A stretch of DNA of 64,000 nt from Locusta migratoria (GCA_026315105.1 CM048744.1:659373676-659437675), one strand, 5' to 3'; counted from the first letter of the stretch, positions 35,264 through 51,000 are shown. Numbers and translations are program-made. The notes: generated by a model not told the origin, from the letters alone.

Positions 35264-38200
35264 TTCTTTAGTCAGTGGATTACAGCCAACTGGCCTGATT
35301 AATTAACAGTGATACTTTGACCTAGTTTTGACACCATCTGGGGGTATCTTCTTCAGGAAAAAAAGGAAAATTATATATTAGAGAGCCCTTGTCATGTAAA
35401 ATTACAATTAATTTTCAAAATATAAAACATATTAAAGTTTGTTCATAGCTTTAATAACAAATGTTCCAGATCTCAGTAGAACCCAAAACCTGCTGAAATT
35501 GACTGCACATTCTCTAGCAGGCAATTTTCATAAAATGGTAACTCATATGTTCACAAAAGTAGTTAAACAACATTAATTTTGATATCAATTTCCTTTTATG
35601 CCAGGTGAATTACATTAAGAGTAAGAATGTGTAATGGGTTTCTTAAATCATTGATCACTTGACTGTCATTCAAAATTTAACCACTTGAGGACCAACCACT
35701 AAAAAAAAAAGGCCAGAATACCAGCCATTTAGTAGTAGTAGTAGTAGTAGTAGTAGTTGTAGTAGTAGTTGTAGTTGTTGTTGTTGTTGTTGTTGTTGTT
35801 CCCTCAGGGGCCCCAGCATTAGTTTGCTGGGTACGGGCTTGGCGAACCTGGGGCCATTTAGCTGGAAACAGCGTTGCGCTCCAGTTCTCCATACCTTAAG
35901 CTTTGTGCATACCTCAGCAACCATCGTACCGCACGACAGAGGAGCATTGTATGTTACAGAGGCCAGCGATCTTGGCTTAATCGCCTGGCTCACGAGGATG
36001 GTAAAAACCTCTACAAAAGAAAAACCTCCATCTCAAGGTGTGCTACATGCCGAGGAGATGCATGGCTGTTGAGGTGGAACAGTTGTTAGCGAGCAACATT
36101 TGGGGAACCTGCCACACCTCAGTTGTATTAGGCTTACCCAGGCAAGCGGGGCTCTGCCTGGGTGGACATATATTTCTCTAGCTGCTTGTGGGAAAGAAAT
36201 TAACGAGTAAATAATAGGGTTGTTGGTCGCAAAACCCATGTCTCTAAGCGTGTGAAGACTGGATTTAATGTGAGAACATATGATCCTAAGGCATTCCCTT
36301 CCCTTGTGGCGCCATGGGAGGAACGTAGTGGCCTTATTCGATTGTAGCCATACTCGCCACAATATTTTGTCTATGCACATTCTGATCAGGAATCGTTCAT
36401 ATGCACTAACCTCAGTTCTTAGTAGAACACATCAAAGATAAGTTTGGCAAAGTGGCATCATTCTATAAGATGCAAAGTGGGGCTGTTTTGATACATACGG
36501 CATCCCCTGACTAGTCAAAGGCATTACTTGCCTGCAATAAGCTGGGTGATGCTCCTGTATCACACCCCACAAGTTGTTAAACATGGTCCAGGATCTAATC
36601 TGCCAGAGAGATCTCCTGCCCAGTACGATGATGAGTTGCGTGCAAACTTGCAGCTACAAGGGGTTCACTTCATCCGGCATGTCTATAGGGGACCGAAAAA
36701 TCACAGAGTGGCCACCAGTGCTTTCATCCTGGCCTTTGAAGATGATACACTGCCTTAGCAGGTCAAGGTAATGATATACCGGTGTGATGTAAAACCATAT
36801 GTTCCTCACCCTATCCAGTGTTTCAGGTGGTGGAAGTTTGGGCACATGTCCTCCGGATACACTTCCAGCCCAGCATGCAGGGAATGCAGGTAGCTGTCAC
36901 ACCAAGCTGCTCCATGTACCACACCTTCTCTCTCTGCATGAATTATGGGCAATATTGTCCACCATGCTCGCCAAGCTGCATTGTTTTGCATAGGAAAAGG
37001 AAGATATGGGAAATAAAGTCTCTGGCACTTACTCTGAGGCACAGTAGTAGTATGAGTGGCTCCTCGGTGTACTTATGGTAACACATTTTGCCGCAGTCAC
37101 GTCGTCATCAGTTTACTTGGGCCCAACTGGCTATCAACCTCACACTGCCCCCTTGATGGGTGGGGGCCGCACCTCTGCATCTGTTGTTTCTCCAACACCA
37201 CCTGTGGGATTAATTTCCCCCCCAACCATTGGCGACACCAGTCACCATACCTCAACCAGAGAAGAAACAGTCTTCCCTGGTCTCTCTCACTAGGAAGTGG
37301 TTCCTTGGGACTCGCCCTTCTGAGGCTTTCACGAGTGGAAGGGAGGATATCAGCTGAAGGATTCACTCTTGGTCAAAGGGATTTGCGATCTGCATCGGGC
37401 CCTGAGACCATTTCTAAAAAGCCCTTAAAACCAAAAGGGCAATGAGAGGCCAAGAAAAGTAAGCAACATAAGGAGGAGGAACCCTTGGTAGCTTTGAAGC
37501 CACATCCCCCTACATCTTCTGCCTCAGAAGATGAGCTGGAGTTCCTCGCTTTCCCCGAAGATCTTGCCCTCCCCAATGGTTTTAGACAATGTCAATTCTC
37601 AACCTTTGGCAGAAGGTGATAGGTTATGATGGAATGGATAAGAATATTAAACTTTCAGCAAGAAGATACCAAAATTCTTCAGTGGAATTGCAGTGGTTTA
37701 TTTAACTGTCTAGCTGAACTGCACAATTGTTGAACTTCCCTGTGCTCTGCTTTGCAGTGCAGGAAACCCCAGCCTTTCGTGGCTATCGGGACTACTCCAA
37801 AAACGGTGTTGAATATGAAAAGAGCAGAGGTGCCCAACTTTTATTGCTCTGCGGCCCACCCATGCATAAAAACATCTGGGGCGCCCAGCAACTAAATAAA
37901 GTGTAAAAATCAGCACACACAAAACGTGCGTGCATATAGTATGCAATATTAGTAAAATATGCTGATAAATTATGAGAGAAAAGACTTTTATTGTATTTAC
38001 TTAATTACAGCAAGTACGTGAAAACTCAAAATAGAGTTAAAAAAACTAAGTGGGATATTTGACACTCTGTTACGTACAAGATACTATTATTTGGATTAAA
38101 ACTGGTTAACATTAGCCTCAAATGTATCTCTACATTCAGTCTATTCATGTACTTACTTTTCAAAAAGAATAAAGTTGAAAAGGCTTGTACATATAAATAG

Positions 38201-41200
38201 GGTGTCGAAAAGCCCATCAAATGTTTCAGAGCAATTTTGGCAATTTTGCTGAACACTTATTCAGAATGGGACTAATGGCGTCGTTTTAAAAAAAGATTTT
38301 AAAGACTGGTCACATGATAGTCCAGTTAACGAGTTTTCATCACCTGATGAATTTTGTTTCTTAAAGTAACCTGTTTCAAAGGGATTTCTAATCCACTGGA
38401 TTTCATCCTCAATTTTAGGAAAGTTGACCATGAAATAAACATTAAAAAGCTTAGATACTGCTGCAGTGTCTACTCAGCAGCGGTTTCCAAACTTTTTGTC
38501 ACCTGGTACTATTGGCATTTCTTTGAAATTTTCGGTGTACCACTAGAGCTTGTTCATTTTCTGACAAACCCTGAGGTTGCAAAGGTAGGGGAGAGTGCAG
38601 TAGGTTGACTGATGAGTGCTGCAGGAGTGAGGAACTATGTATTAATCTTCAGCATTAATAAATAAATAAATAAAAAATAAACTAGTAATACATTTTTAGC
38701 CGCATCTTTTGAGTCAATTTTGGTATTACAAAATGCTCCATTTCTTTACGAGTGATAAAGGTATCTATATGACATTTAACTTTTATGTAATTTTTTTACT
38801 CGGTGATCTTGGCAACTGACTAGTGAACCCACTGAACCTAAGGATAATTTCTTCTTGTCTTGGGGGGGGGGGGGGGTGGCGGCGGCACCACAGCTCATGG
38901 TACGGACATTGAGAGCCTTTTGACATATGTTTGCTATATTAACACTGGTGCCCCACACATTTTAGTGTGGTGCATGGCTTGTATTCAGCCATAGATCTGT
39001 CTCTTTGTAGCCCAACCCTGCTCCCGCATTTTAGTTGGAGGGTCCACGATGACCTTCGCGGTAGCAACCATTTTCCTTTCCTTATGTCACTCCTCTGTTT
39101 TCATCCTGCAATCCGTCACATCTATGATCTCTCTGTAGAGCTGATTGGCAGGGTTACACCTCAGTTGCTACGGTTCCTGTACCACTGCCACCCGACATGG
39201 ATACGGTGGTTCAGCAGGTCACTGCTGCCATTGTTTCCACCGCTGACGCTCCGTCAGGCATAAGTCCGCAACCTGCTGGACTTCAGAGACCGCTGATGCC
39301 ATATGGGATCGCCGGTGGGTGCTCCAGCGTCCCTGGTGCTGCCCCACCATAGAGTGCCTGGTTGCCTTTAAACAGCTCTGGGCCTGAGCGCGATGGCTCG
39401 ACCAACACATTAAGCAGGATTGTTGGGAGGGGTACATAGCCTCTATTGGATTTCGCACCTCCCCATCTTGGGTGTCGTTCCAAGTTTGGTGTCTTTTTGG
39501 GTACCATTCACCAGCAGGAACCCCTCATCTCCACATTCAGGGTACTCTCTGTACAGACCAGATTGCTATTGCACATGGCAGAGCATCACCCCCATAGCTC
39601 TGTGACCACAGCTTATAGTGCAACCTTTTGCACTCTCAAAGAGCAAGTTGAGAAGAAACCACTATCCTTTCACACACATTACCAGGAGCCGTAAAATGCC
39701 CCTTTTACCGAGTGAGAGTTCCAAAGTGCCCTTGCTGCATGCCCTGATACCTCCCAAGGACCAGACCACATCCACTGCCAGTTTGTCACCTCTCATTGGA
39801 CTTTCACAACCATCTACTTGTCTTGGCCTTGCAATATCAGGATAGCATCACCATCCCGGTGATGAAACCTGGCGCTGATATGCATGTGGATGATGGTTAC
39901 TGCCCGTTGCCTCACCAATATTCTGTGCAAACTAAACTCTTAGAACGTATGATGAGTCAGCGGCTCATGGGAGTTCTTGAAGATCAGGGACTCCTCGCCT
40001 CACAATCGGGGGAGGGGGGGGGGGCTTCCACCAAGGCCATCCTGCTATAGGCAGCCTAGTGTCGCTGGGGTTGGCTAGCCACACTGCTTTCACCAGGTGT
40101 GAGCACCTGGTCATGGTCTTTTTTTTTTTACCTTCAAAAGGCCTATGACACCACTTGGTGCCATCATATTTTGGCTATGGCACACAATTGGGACTCAAGA
40201 GGTCCCCTTCCGCTGTTCGTCCAGAACTTCCGCTTGTTTCACTCTTTTCGCATTAGAGTAGGTATCTAAATCAGCTCCCATCACTTCTAGGAGAGTGGAG
40301 TCCCACAACGCTCTGTTTTTAGTGTTCCGTTATTTCTGATTGCCATCAACGGTCTTGCTTTGGCAATCAGTTCATTGCTTTCTTCTTCACTGTATGCCGA
40401 TGAATTTTGTCTGTACTCTAGTCGCGCTACCATTGGTATCACTGAAATGCAACTATAGTCGGGCCGCTGAAACATGTCACTTCAAGGTCACTCCACGAGT
40501 GTTTTGAAGTTGCCAGTATGAGTGAAAAACAAATGACGAACGCGAGGCGCTGCGTCTTCTGAACCAATCACAGCACAGCTACGAATGCCGGTTCCGTCGT
40601 CTCACTACCACGTTGCCGCGTTCTATGAAAGCTTTGTGTGCTCGTGGGCTATCGTCTGCTTTTGTATCGTGTGCGATTGTACTGCTTTGCGTACATTTTT
40701 TTATTTATTAAAAAAATGTCACCGAAACGGCGTCTTCAATCAAACGACAATCCATTGCGTCGCGGAGTGCCGTTAAATATCCAGGCAATGGAATTAATTA
40801 GAAGAACGTGGGAGTTCTACGAACAAGAGAGAGAGTTTGTTTCTGTTCACGGGGAACCTTCAATTCCGGCTGATAAAGTCTTAGAGCGTACCTCGAAAAC
40901 TCTAGGACTGAGTCAAAGAAAGATTATTAGCAAAGGTGTGCTGCTTCAAGAACTTCAAGACAGTGACACAAACCGTGTGGAAGATAATCCGAGTGAAGAA
41001 AACAGTGTGTTTTTAGCTACCCCAGGCAAGGAAAAGAAGCAGCCTCGCCCTGTTACCAATCTCAATTTGTTTCAAACGGACGCAATTCATCGTCATATTT
41101 ATGACTATTATAGCCGGAAAGAATATCCGACTGTATCGAAGTTGCTAATTTCGTTAAAAGCATGTGATCTTTTCTCGGGTGGAAAAACGTCTCTGAAAAC

Positions 41201-42058
41201 AGAGTTAAGAAGTATGGGCTTCCGCTTCAAAAAGTTAAATGGACAAAGGTTTGTGTGTTAGCTAGTAAAATCTTGTTGTAGATGCCTGCAAACTTTTTCG
41301 AACTCTTATGCCACCAAGGCTATCGGACACCACCTTCATTTATATGTTCAGCATGAGAGTGAAAAAAGTAATTAAATAATTTCTCACAAAACATAAGTCT
41401 TGTAAATTCTCCAATTTGCATTTTATTGGCTGTTGTTACAAAGCCAAGTTGAATACATGTCTCTGCTTCTACATAACTTCCAACATTAACAGATCAACAG
41501 CAATAATTGAAACAAGATAATAAACACAGAGTTTATACACAAAAACAGAGTTTATATATTGTCTATTCTGTCAACTCTCTCCACTTTCTCCTAGCACCCA
41601 CTGTGCAGTGACTGACTGCTTGTCACATCTGCAACAAAGACAGATCCTCACAGTAGCTACTGCATTGCTAGGCTGCTCGTATGCAAATTAATGCCTTGAT
41701 AAACTCAAGTCGCTCCAGAAGGAAAATGTAGTTTATTTTGTAACACTAAACTGTCAACTTCATTTTTCAGCTATCAGTACAATTTTTTCCTGCTTCACTT
41801 GTTGCATTTTATGTTTTCTCCTTTCATTGGTTATGTTCATTATCTCCCTTATCCGGGGGTATGTTAGGCCTTCACCTCCTACCTGTATGAACCTCTGCAG
41901 TCTTCACTACTTACTTTATCTCTCAAAGCTATCCATTCTTCTTCTTCTGCTGTATTACTTCCCCCATTTCCCTCAATTCTTGCCTAATACTCTGAAACTC
42001 TTGTTCCTTCAATTTGTCCAATTTCCAATTCTTTTTAGTTTACTACTACTACTACTAC

Positions 42059-42089
<31 letters not shown>

Positions 42090-44995
42090 TTTTGCTGTTT
42101 CTGAAATTATAATCTCAGTTAATTACCAATATGCTATGGTTTGTTTATATTTGCCCGTGGATATGTCTTACTGTTTGAAACCTAGTTTCAAAATCTTTGT
42201 CTTGCCATGACAGTCAGTCAGTCTGGAACTGTTGTTGTCCGTACCTTGACTAACTACTAACAGTCATTACTGCTGAGAAGGGCAAATAAAAACCTCTTGA
42301 CTGAAAGATAAATAGTCTCAAGTTACTGCCACAAAATAATGAAACCCTCCTCAAAGTTCTGACAACTTCAGATACTAAAAACATCACAACATTGTGTTGC
42401 TGACAATGTATGGTATATTTGTGCATACCTGTACATTAACTATTTAAAACTGAAATTTTCTAGATGGAAATAAATATGCCTGTTTTCAAGAGGAATGGGC
42501 AGGCTGTATTAGCCACCTGCCAGAAATATAAAACAGTTGTGTGGATATTTCTTGTTACGTGGTATTCTTATAAAAATGATTTATTTTTCTCTAAAATAAA
42601 CAGGAGAAATGCATTGATTTTTTTTTTTTATTACAATAGATAACTTTTTGTGTGGCACAAACCTCAACTCAAAATCGAAATAAAATTTTTACAGGTATTG
42701 TGTAAAGACATTTACTGGTCATCGTGAGTGGGTGCGGATGGTCCAAGTTTATGAAGATGGATCCTTGATAGCATCATGTTCCAATGACCAGACAGTGCGA
42801 GTATGGGCTTCTGCAAGCAAAGAGTGTAAAGCAGAGCTTCGTGATCATGATCACGTTGTGGAATGCATTGCATGGGCACCAGATTCCGCTGCTACCCACA
42901 TTAATGAGGCTGCTGGGGTTGACAACAAAAAGGGTGCCCACACTGGACCTTTTCTTGTATCTGGATCACGAGACAAGACAATTAAGGTACTTAAATTCAT
43001 GGTTGTTTTATACTAGTAATTTGTAATATTAAATTATTGCAAAGTTTGTAAACAATTATATTGTGTACTTCATCTTGTAATATTAATACAGTGAAAATGT
43101 AAAATTTAAAAGTTGTAGTTCTGAATCTTTGTCTGAATTTCTCTTACCAAGTGAGTCATTAACTATTGTACGGTTTTTCCTAAAGGCATTCTTTCATCTA
43201 TAGGTCATTGTATTAATATGTGTTAATATTTTGCTCATGTACTAGTTGCACTAGTTATCACTAGTAACAACCATCTTTTTCAACCTAACTTTTGCTACTT
43301 TAGTCACACGTCAGTATAGCATTCTTTTATAATGTGGATACTCTAGTCATTCCTCTGATGGCAGAATTTCCAATATTGTGATTCCAGATTGGAATTCGAA
43401 CCAAGAACAGCTGCCATCATGTGAAATTTAGAAGTAGATGTTCTTGGAATAGTAAAACAACTTAAGTCACTAAACAAAAACAAATCTTCCGGGCCAGATT
43501 GTATACCAACTAGATTCCTCTGAGTATGATGATGCAGTAGCTCCATACTTGGCTATCATATACAACCGATCACTCAGTGAACATCTGTACCCAAAAACTG
43601 TAAAGTTGCCCAGGTCACTCCAATATTCAAGAAAGGCAGTAGGAGCAATCCCCAAAATTACAGGCCCATCTCATTTACGGTGATTTGCAGTAGGATTTTG
43701 GAACATAAACTTTATTCGAAAATTATGAACTACCTCGAAGAGAATGACCTATTAACCAATAGTCAACACAGATTCAGAAAGTATTGATCTTGCGAAACAC
43801 AGCTTGCCCTTTATTTACATGAAGAGATAAGTGTCATCAACGAGGGATCTCAAATCGATTCCATATTTCTAGATTTCTGGAAGGCTTTTGACACTGTATC
43901 TCACTGTACCTCTAATGAAATTGTGTGCTATGGAATATTGCCCCAATTGTGTGATTGGATTCACGATTTCCTATCGGAAAGGACACAGTTCCTAGTAATT
44001 GATGGTAAGTCATCAAGTAAAACAGAAGTGATACCTGGCATTCCCCAGGGAAGCGTTATAGCTCCCCTACTTTTCCTTGTGTTTATAAATGATTATTTAG
44101 GAGACAATCTGAATAGCTCTCTTAAACTATTCGCGGATTTTATTGGTTAGTGAAATCAACAGAGGATCAAAAGCAACTGCAAAGTGATTTAGACAAAATT
44201 TCTCCATGGCGTGAAAATTGGCAATTAACACTAAATAATGAAGTAATACACATGACCACTAAAAGAAATCAGCTGAACTTCAATTACACAACAGATCAGT
44301 CAAACGTTAAGGTCGTAAATTCTACCAAATACCTAGGAGTTACAATTATGAACAACTTAGACTGGAGAGAATACACAGAAAATATTGTGGGGAAGGTGAA
44401 CCAAAGGTTATGTTTCATTGGCAGAACAATTCAAAGATGCAACAGCTCCACCAAAGAGACTGCCCACATCAAACTTGTGTGTCCTCTCGTGGAGTACTAT
44501 TTCCCAGTGTGGGACCCTCACCAGGTGGGACTGACAGAAGACATTGAGAAGGTCCAGAGAAGGGCAGCTCATTTTATCATGTTACAGCGGGGAAAGCGTC
44601 ATGGAAATGTTGCACGATTTGAGGTGGAAATCATTAAAAGAAAGATATTGTTTGTTGTGGTGAGATCTATTTGTGAAATTTCAATCACAGACTTTTACTT
44701 CTGAATGAAAATATTTTGCTAGCACCCACCTACAGAAGGAGACAATACCCATCCCAATAAAATAAGAGAAATCAGATCAAAAATGGAACGATTCTTTCTT
44801 CCCGCGCGCTATTAGAGAATGGAACGATAGAGGAAAAATTATGGAAGTAGATAATAAACCCTCTGCCAGGCACTTAAATACGATTTGCAGAGTATCGATG
44901 TAGATGTGTGGCTCAAAGCCATGAGAAATAGCAGAGCAGTTTTAGGTGCCTTGTCAGGAACTGCAAGGCTGTTCCTGCCTAAGAAGTGTGTTCCC

Positions 44996-45026
<31 letters not shown>

Positions 45027-48000
45027 GTCTTTATGTTAGTTCAGTTTAGTTTTTAAGTCTAGGGACTGATGATCACAGTGTTTGGTCCCATATATTTACA
45101 AAATTTTATTTTCTGTGTGGTTCAGAAAATTGATGATACACAATTCACGAGGGCACTGAGACACATTATGAAGCAAATTTTTTCATAAAGCTTACTTTAT
45201 TAGAAACTGTATTTATCTTTTTGTAATTGCCCAGACTACTCATGCTCCTCTTCTGTTATTTCTGTATGTGCTACTCAGTCAGTAATTAAGTAATTTTACA
45301 ACAAAAAAAAAGGTAACTAGCTTAAAAGAAAACATTTTACGTATTGTAGTAAATGCTTCTGTTTCTGATCTATTCTTTTCCTTTTTTAAATCACCAACTA
45401 AAAATAATGACTGGCACTTATTGGACATTTTGCTGTTTATTGACATTGACAAAATTCTGTTTACTTGCTAATTGTTGCAATTTTGTTTTACGTATAACAT
45501 TACAAGTTATATATTTCTATGTAACTGTGTTTCCAAATAAATTATGAATCTGATAATTTCCGGTGAAATTACCAGAGTGCATATGATTCGTAGATCACAG
45601 TACTAATAAAAATAATAAAACTTCGATATAATTGTGTAGATACAACTATCTACTCAAGTAACGGCAGGAACAAAAAATAGATATTGTAATGATTTTTTGA
45701 CCAGCAAGTCTCCCATGGCCTGAAGTTCCAGCCAACTTTTCTGTAACACTCCATATGTCCTAAACTTTGCCGTTCCTTTTTCATCCTGCTCACCTTCAAT
45801 GTGCATATGTGCGTGATGTCACAATTGTTTCTTTCTTAGAGGTTGCAGGGTTATACTGCAATTGGTGGTTGCAAAACAATACTATCAAAGTAAATATCAT
45901 ATTATCTGAGGTGAATTATGTTACATGGGAGAATGTGTGATGTCATCACTGTGTGAAGGCCAACCACTTAAAAAAATTTCCGGCCTGGCAGCACTGCCAT
46001 TTATGCCAATATTAAAAATTTACTGGCACATTTTTGTTTGATTTATCACAAAGGGTACCACACGAGGGAGACTAAGCTTAATGTTCAGATTTTTCATATT
46101 TTAGTTCCTCCATAGATTACTAGTAGGAACAATGGCAAGAAGTATAACTATCCCCTCATAAAATTGATGATGGGATATGAGGAAATCCAATTGGCAATTG
46201 GCAGTGGCGTCTCTAAATCCTTATGTACTGTGGTCCTTCATATGCTGTGTTCTTATGTTTCTGTCTAATAACACACACTAAAGTTGTGAAATATTTGTGC
46301 AAAATGACAAAATATTTTATACTTAATCATTACAAAGTTTAAATTCAAACAAATTTAATTTACAAAACACAAGAAGCAAAAACTTGGCTGTCATATTAGC
46401 CTCATTAATAAGGTATTTGACCGATTTCTGGAAATCGTCTTGAATGGCTGTCATAATATGCTTTTGTCCTTGTAAATCACAATATTTTGTATTTAAAAAT
46501 AGGAGGTGGGAGAGAAAGGAAATTTTCAAATAGCTTGAAACCCAAGCTAAAGTGCTCCACTTAAGTCTGTGACGTTTACTGCCTTGATGTTACATCTCCT
46601 GTCATAAAATGCACTAACAGTAATATATTATTTGGATGCTCGCTTTTCTAAAAACTGTCACCACATATTGAGTATTGCTGCAATGTGCAAATACTCTTTA
46701 AAAACTCCAGAAAATTGGTTCTTTTCATGTTCCAAGCAATAAGAAATGCATAAAATGTGGTTGAAACTCACTCTCAACAGTCGAAATAAGATGGTGATCA
46801 TTTTGTTTATTTTTGTTTGGATCATTTTGATGTAGGTACACACTCCATGCACTTCACAAGTATCATTCTCTGCTCCTGCAAAGGTGTAAGGTATTATTGT
46901 GTAAAGGTTAGTGAGCTGATTTTTACACTTGAGAAACGGCTGTTCACGATACGGGCTGCCAACAGAATCATTTTCTAATGTATTTTGTGACAGGACAATG
47001 TCATGATGGTTTTTATTATTAACATCAGTGGTGCAGTATTCCAATAAATGATGGATAAATCGATTTGTGTTTCCAACACACCTTTTGAGCACATTTTGTG
47101 ATTTAAACTATTTTTAATAGAATTTGAAATGATTACTTATTTCATTAATAGTTTGGTTCTGTTTCACAGTATCACATTACTCTGGTACAACTAAAACAGA
47201 GGATAAATTTTAGGAGAGAGCTGGATTTGCACACAGAATGCAAATTCATAACCCACGAAACTAACCGTTATGCTACAAAGCAGTTCTAACAACTACCACT
47301 GTAGCAGGATAACATCAATTCAGATATAAAAATGCAAAACATTGACCATTATTTTTCTTCGGAAGTATTTAATGTTGGCACCTATGCCAAAATATTTGTC
47401 CTCTTAGTTTCATCCTTCTTTAGCCTTCCAATTTGTGATTCAAACTGACAAGTTTCTTTGTAATCAGTCAGTGCGAGAAAATTGCACCCTGATATGTGGC
47501 AAGTGACTAGTACGCTAGATCAGCTCCAGTATTCAAAAAAATTAATCTGAACTGTAACTATGGAGTTTTGCATTTATCATGTAATTTTTACAGTGACCTA
47601 ATACCAGTGTTAATTTAAAAGTGAAATGTATTTGGTAGAAATACAAAGACTGAATGTAAGGTACAGTACTTCTTTGCACATGTTTACTGTGTATAATAGT
47701 GTGCATCTTTGGACTAGTGCACTGTTGATACAACCAAGTAATAATTTTATTTGAATGCAGGTATGTTTTACTTTAAACACAGTTTTCACCTTCTTTTTAT
47801 TTTTGGCATGTTACTCGTTTGGTTTCGATAAATTAGCTACCATAAACACACAAACCTTCAAAAGGTTTTCACTCTAAGACTTCACAAAATTCTTTTACAT
47901 TCTTACATAAAAGTTGTAAATGCGTTGTCCATCATAAAAATTAATTAAACACAGAAAAAATAGGCAATATCTATTCACTTTTGCAAACACTGCCTATAAT

Positions 48001-51000
48001 ACGCATATAGCTTTTGTCTTTCTCATGTTACTTCTCCAAAGGCTACAGCCAATGACAGAGCATTTTCAACCACATGACCTAGTCTACAAATAAATAATTT
48101 TTAATTTCAGAAATATAACACATATTGTAAGAGTAATGACCAAAAATGCTATATGAATGTTACAATAGTTCAGAATAACAATAATTTGAACCATATTTTA
48201 ACATAGAAAAGTAGGCTATTGTCACCAATATCTATATCATGGAAAAATTGCTAGCACTGTATTATTTTACCATTTGGAAGTTTTATACTGCTATATTTGT
48301 TCTTGTTTCTACCAAATTCTGTGCTATTTTTGCGAAATTTGGTATCACTTTTATTTAATTTTTGTGCTGTTTTTGGTCTGTCATGAAATTAAATATCCCC
48401 TCAAGATTACACACAAACATCAGTCTTGTGGAGATAAAAAGTCAAAATGAAGCCATCAATTTTGAGTATTAAAAATGATCTTCCTTAGATTCTTAATATC
48501 TTATGAGGAAAATGACAATGATCACAATACTTCGTAAGAATTGTCAATTATGAATTGGTTCTCTAAAAAGACTATTTTTGTTGTTCATTTTGTTTTGAAA
48601 TTTTGTTGCCCCTATGTATAACCTTGTTTGGTACTCCTGGCCCATCCAACTTTTATGACACTCTGTTCCATTTTAATTTTTGCAAGTTACTACTAAAAAT
48701 TATCTTGTTTTTACAATTTTAGGCTAATTTTATGATTTGTTTAATGCAGCTCCCCATGCTGATCTATCATGTGTAATCATCTTCATTCCTAAATAATTAC
48801 TGTGTGCCTCACCATTTTCAATTCCTTCTACAATTAAATTGAGGACTCTTTGATGCCTCAGAATGTGTCCTTCTTCCACCTGATCCCTTCATTCAGTCAA
48901 GTTATGCCAAAATTTTCTTTTCTCCTCTTTGCCACTGACAGACTCAACCACCTACACGTTGTGCCAGGAGGACCCCATTCTAGAAGTTACAAATGACCTC
49001 CATATCCATTTCCATCCTCATCCCAACACTACCCCTCATACTTGCCTTCAAAAGCTTTCCAACTGTGGCTGGCTACTGTGCTCAAGTGAAAGAATTTTGG
49101 CTTCACTAACAAACATCTAGCCTCGTGCATCAAAGATACCAACCACTCTTTCACTGACTCTCCACCATTCCTACCCATTTACCTCCTGGATCCTTAACCA
49201 TCTCTGTTGATGCCACTTCCTTGTACATCGATATCCCTCTTACCCATGGTCTTCATGTCCTTGAACACACACTCCCAACATCATTCAGACTTAAAGCCAG
49301 TACATAATTTCTTATAGCTACATTTCTCTTGAAGGAAAAGTTTTGCCACAGCAATGGCCACCAGTATGGCACCTATGTAGGGGCCATGTAGAGAAAGCTT
49401 CAAAACTACCCTAAACCCCTGGTCTGATTCAGATTCACTGATGACATTTTAATGATTAGGGCTTGGGGCAGGACACCTTATCCTCTTTACTTCACAACCT
49501 CGATGTTTCTGTCTTCTCCACCTGATACTCATTGAGTAGGCATGCAATGTTCCTTTATGGTAACCTTCCTCTCACTTGGCCCACATTAAAATCTTTAATA
49601 GTACCTGAATTTTGACAGCTGCCATCCCTTCCACATAAAAAAAAAACTCCCTCCCCTACAATCTTGTCACACGTGGATGTCATATTCACAGTGATAACTT
49701 CGTTATTCATTATGCAGAAACTAGACATCTTACAAAGGCCTTCATGGTCAGGCATTACTTCTCAGATCTCCTCCCCCGTCTGATCTTGTTTTCATTGATA
49801 ACACTTGAATATTGTCACCTCAGTGAAATGAGTTACCCTGACCGTTCAAAGTACATCCAGATTCTTGTATTTTCCTCCATTGGTACTGTAGTGGCTGTTA
49901 TTACTTTTGTGAATTGAAATCTCTTCTTTCTTTGTCAACATAAGTCTGTTATCTTTCAGCAGTCACATTTTGTTGATGTTCACTCGTTAACTCAGGTGGT
50001 GTTTGTGTACTGACCCTCGTGCACGTGGTTTTTTTGCCAGGTTCATCTTCATACAATGCTGGAAGTGGTGGCTGTTTTACTCTCCGCAATAACAATCTCT
50101 CTCAAAAGTGGCTCACAATCAAATTGCTAGCTTATGGAATACAGTTTCAAGTTTGGGTTGTGCGATTTGATTTGTGATGTCCTGTTGGAAAGGATATACT
50201 TCATAGTAGCTGACTTCCTGTCGATGAGTAAAAAAAAGTAACATCTGGCGTTCTCCAGGAGGTGTTATAGAACGCTCTACTGTTCATTATTTTCATGAAA
50301 AATCTAGTAGGCGTTCTTCTTAAGCTGTTTGTTGGTGATGTTGTCAAGTAAAGTCACAGGTGGATCTTCATGTAGCAACATTAGGCAATTGCCCTAAATG
50401 GCAAAAAGTGTAAGGAAGGTTGTTCATATGCATACTAAAAGAATCTATTAAACTTCATTTTCATGATAAATCAAATCTAGGACCATAAGTACAAATAAAT
50501 TCCTAGGAATTACAATGATGAATAGCTTAAATTTGATAGAAATTGTAGAAAATGTTCTGGGGAAGATGAACTAAAGTCTGCATTTCATTGGCAGAACACT
50601 TGAAGGATGAAACAGTTGTACTAGAGAGACTGTGCACAGCACACTTCACTGTCCTGTTTTGGAGTATTGATGCACAGTGAGGGATTCTCATATGATGCAC
50701 AAGTTGGGGTGGAAACCTTTAAAAGAAAGACTTTATGCATTGTAGTGAAACATATTTATGTGCACTACTGGCCATTGAAATTGCTGCACCAAGAAGAAAT
50801 GCTGATAATAAACGGGTAATCATTGGGCAAATATATCATACTAAAACTCACATGTGATTACATTTTCACGCAATCTGGGTGCATAGATCCTGAGAAATCA
50901 GTACCTAGAACAACCACCTCTGGCTGTAATAATGACCTCAATACGCCTGGGCATTGAGTCAAACAGAGCTCGGATGGCATGTACAGGTACAGATGCCCAT

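Noticed and set aside
35670..35993. Poly-Gln/Leu/Thr frames on the minus strand
   Set aside because: They arise from the GTA/GTT trinucleotide array and the LINE 5' UTR.
46658..47092. 144-codon minus-strand frame in a Lis-1 intron
   Set aside because: No family resemblance and AT-rich composition equal to the intron; likely chance.
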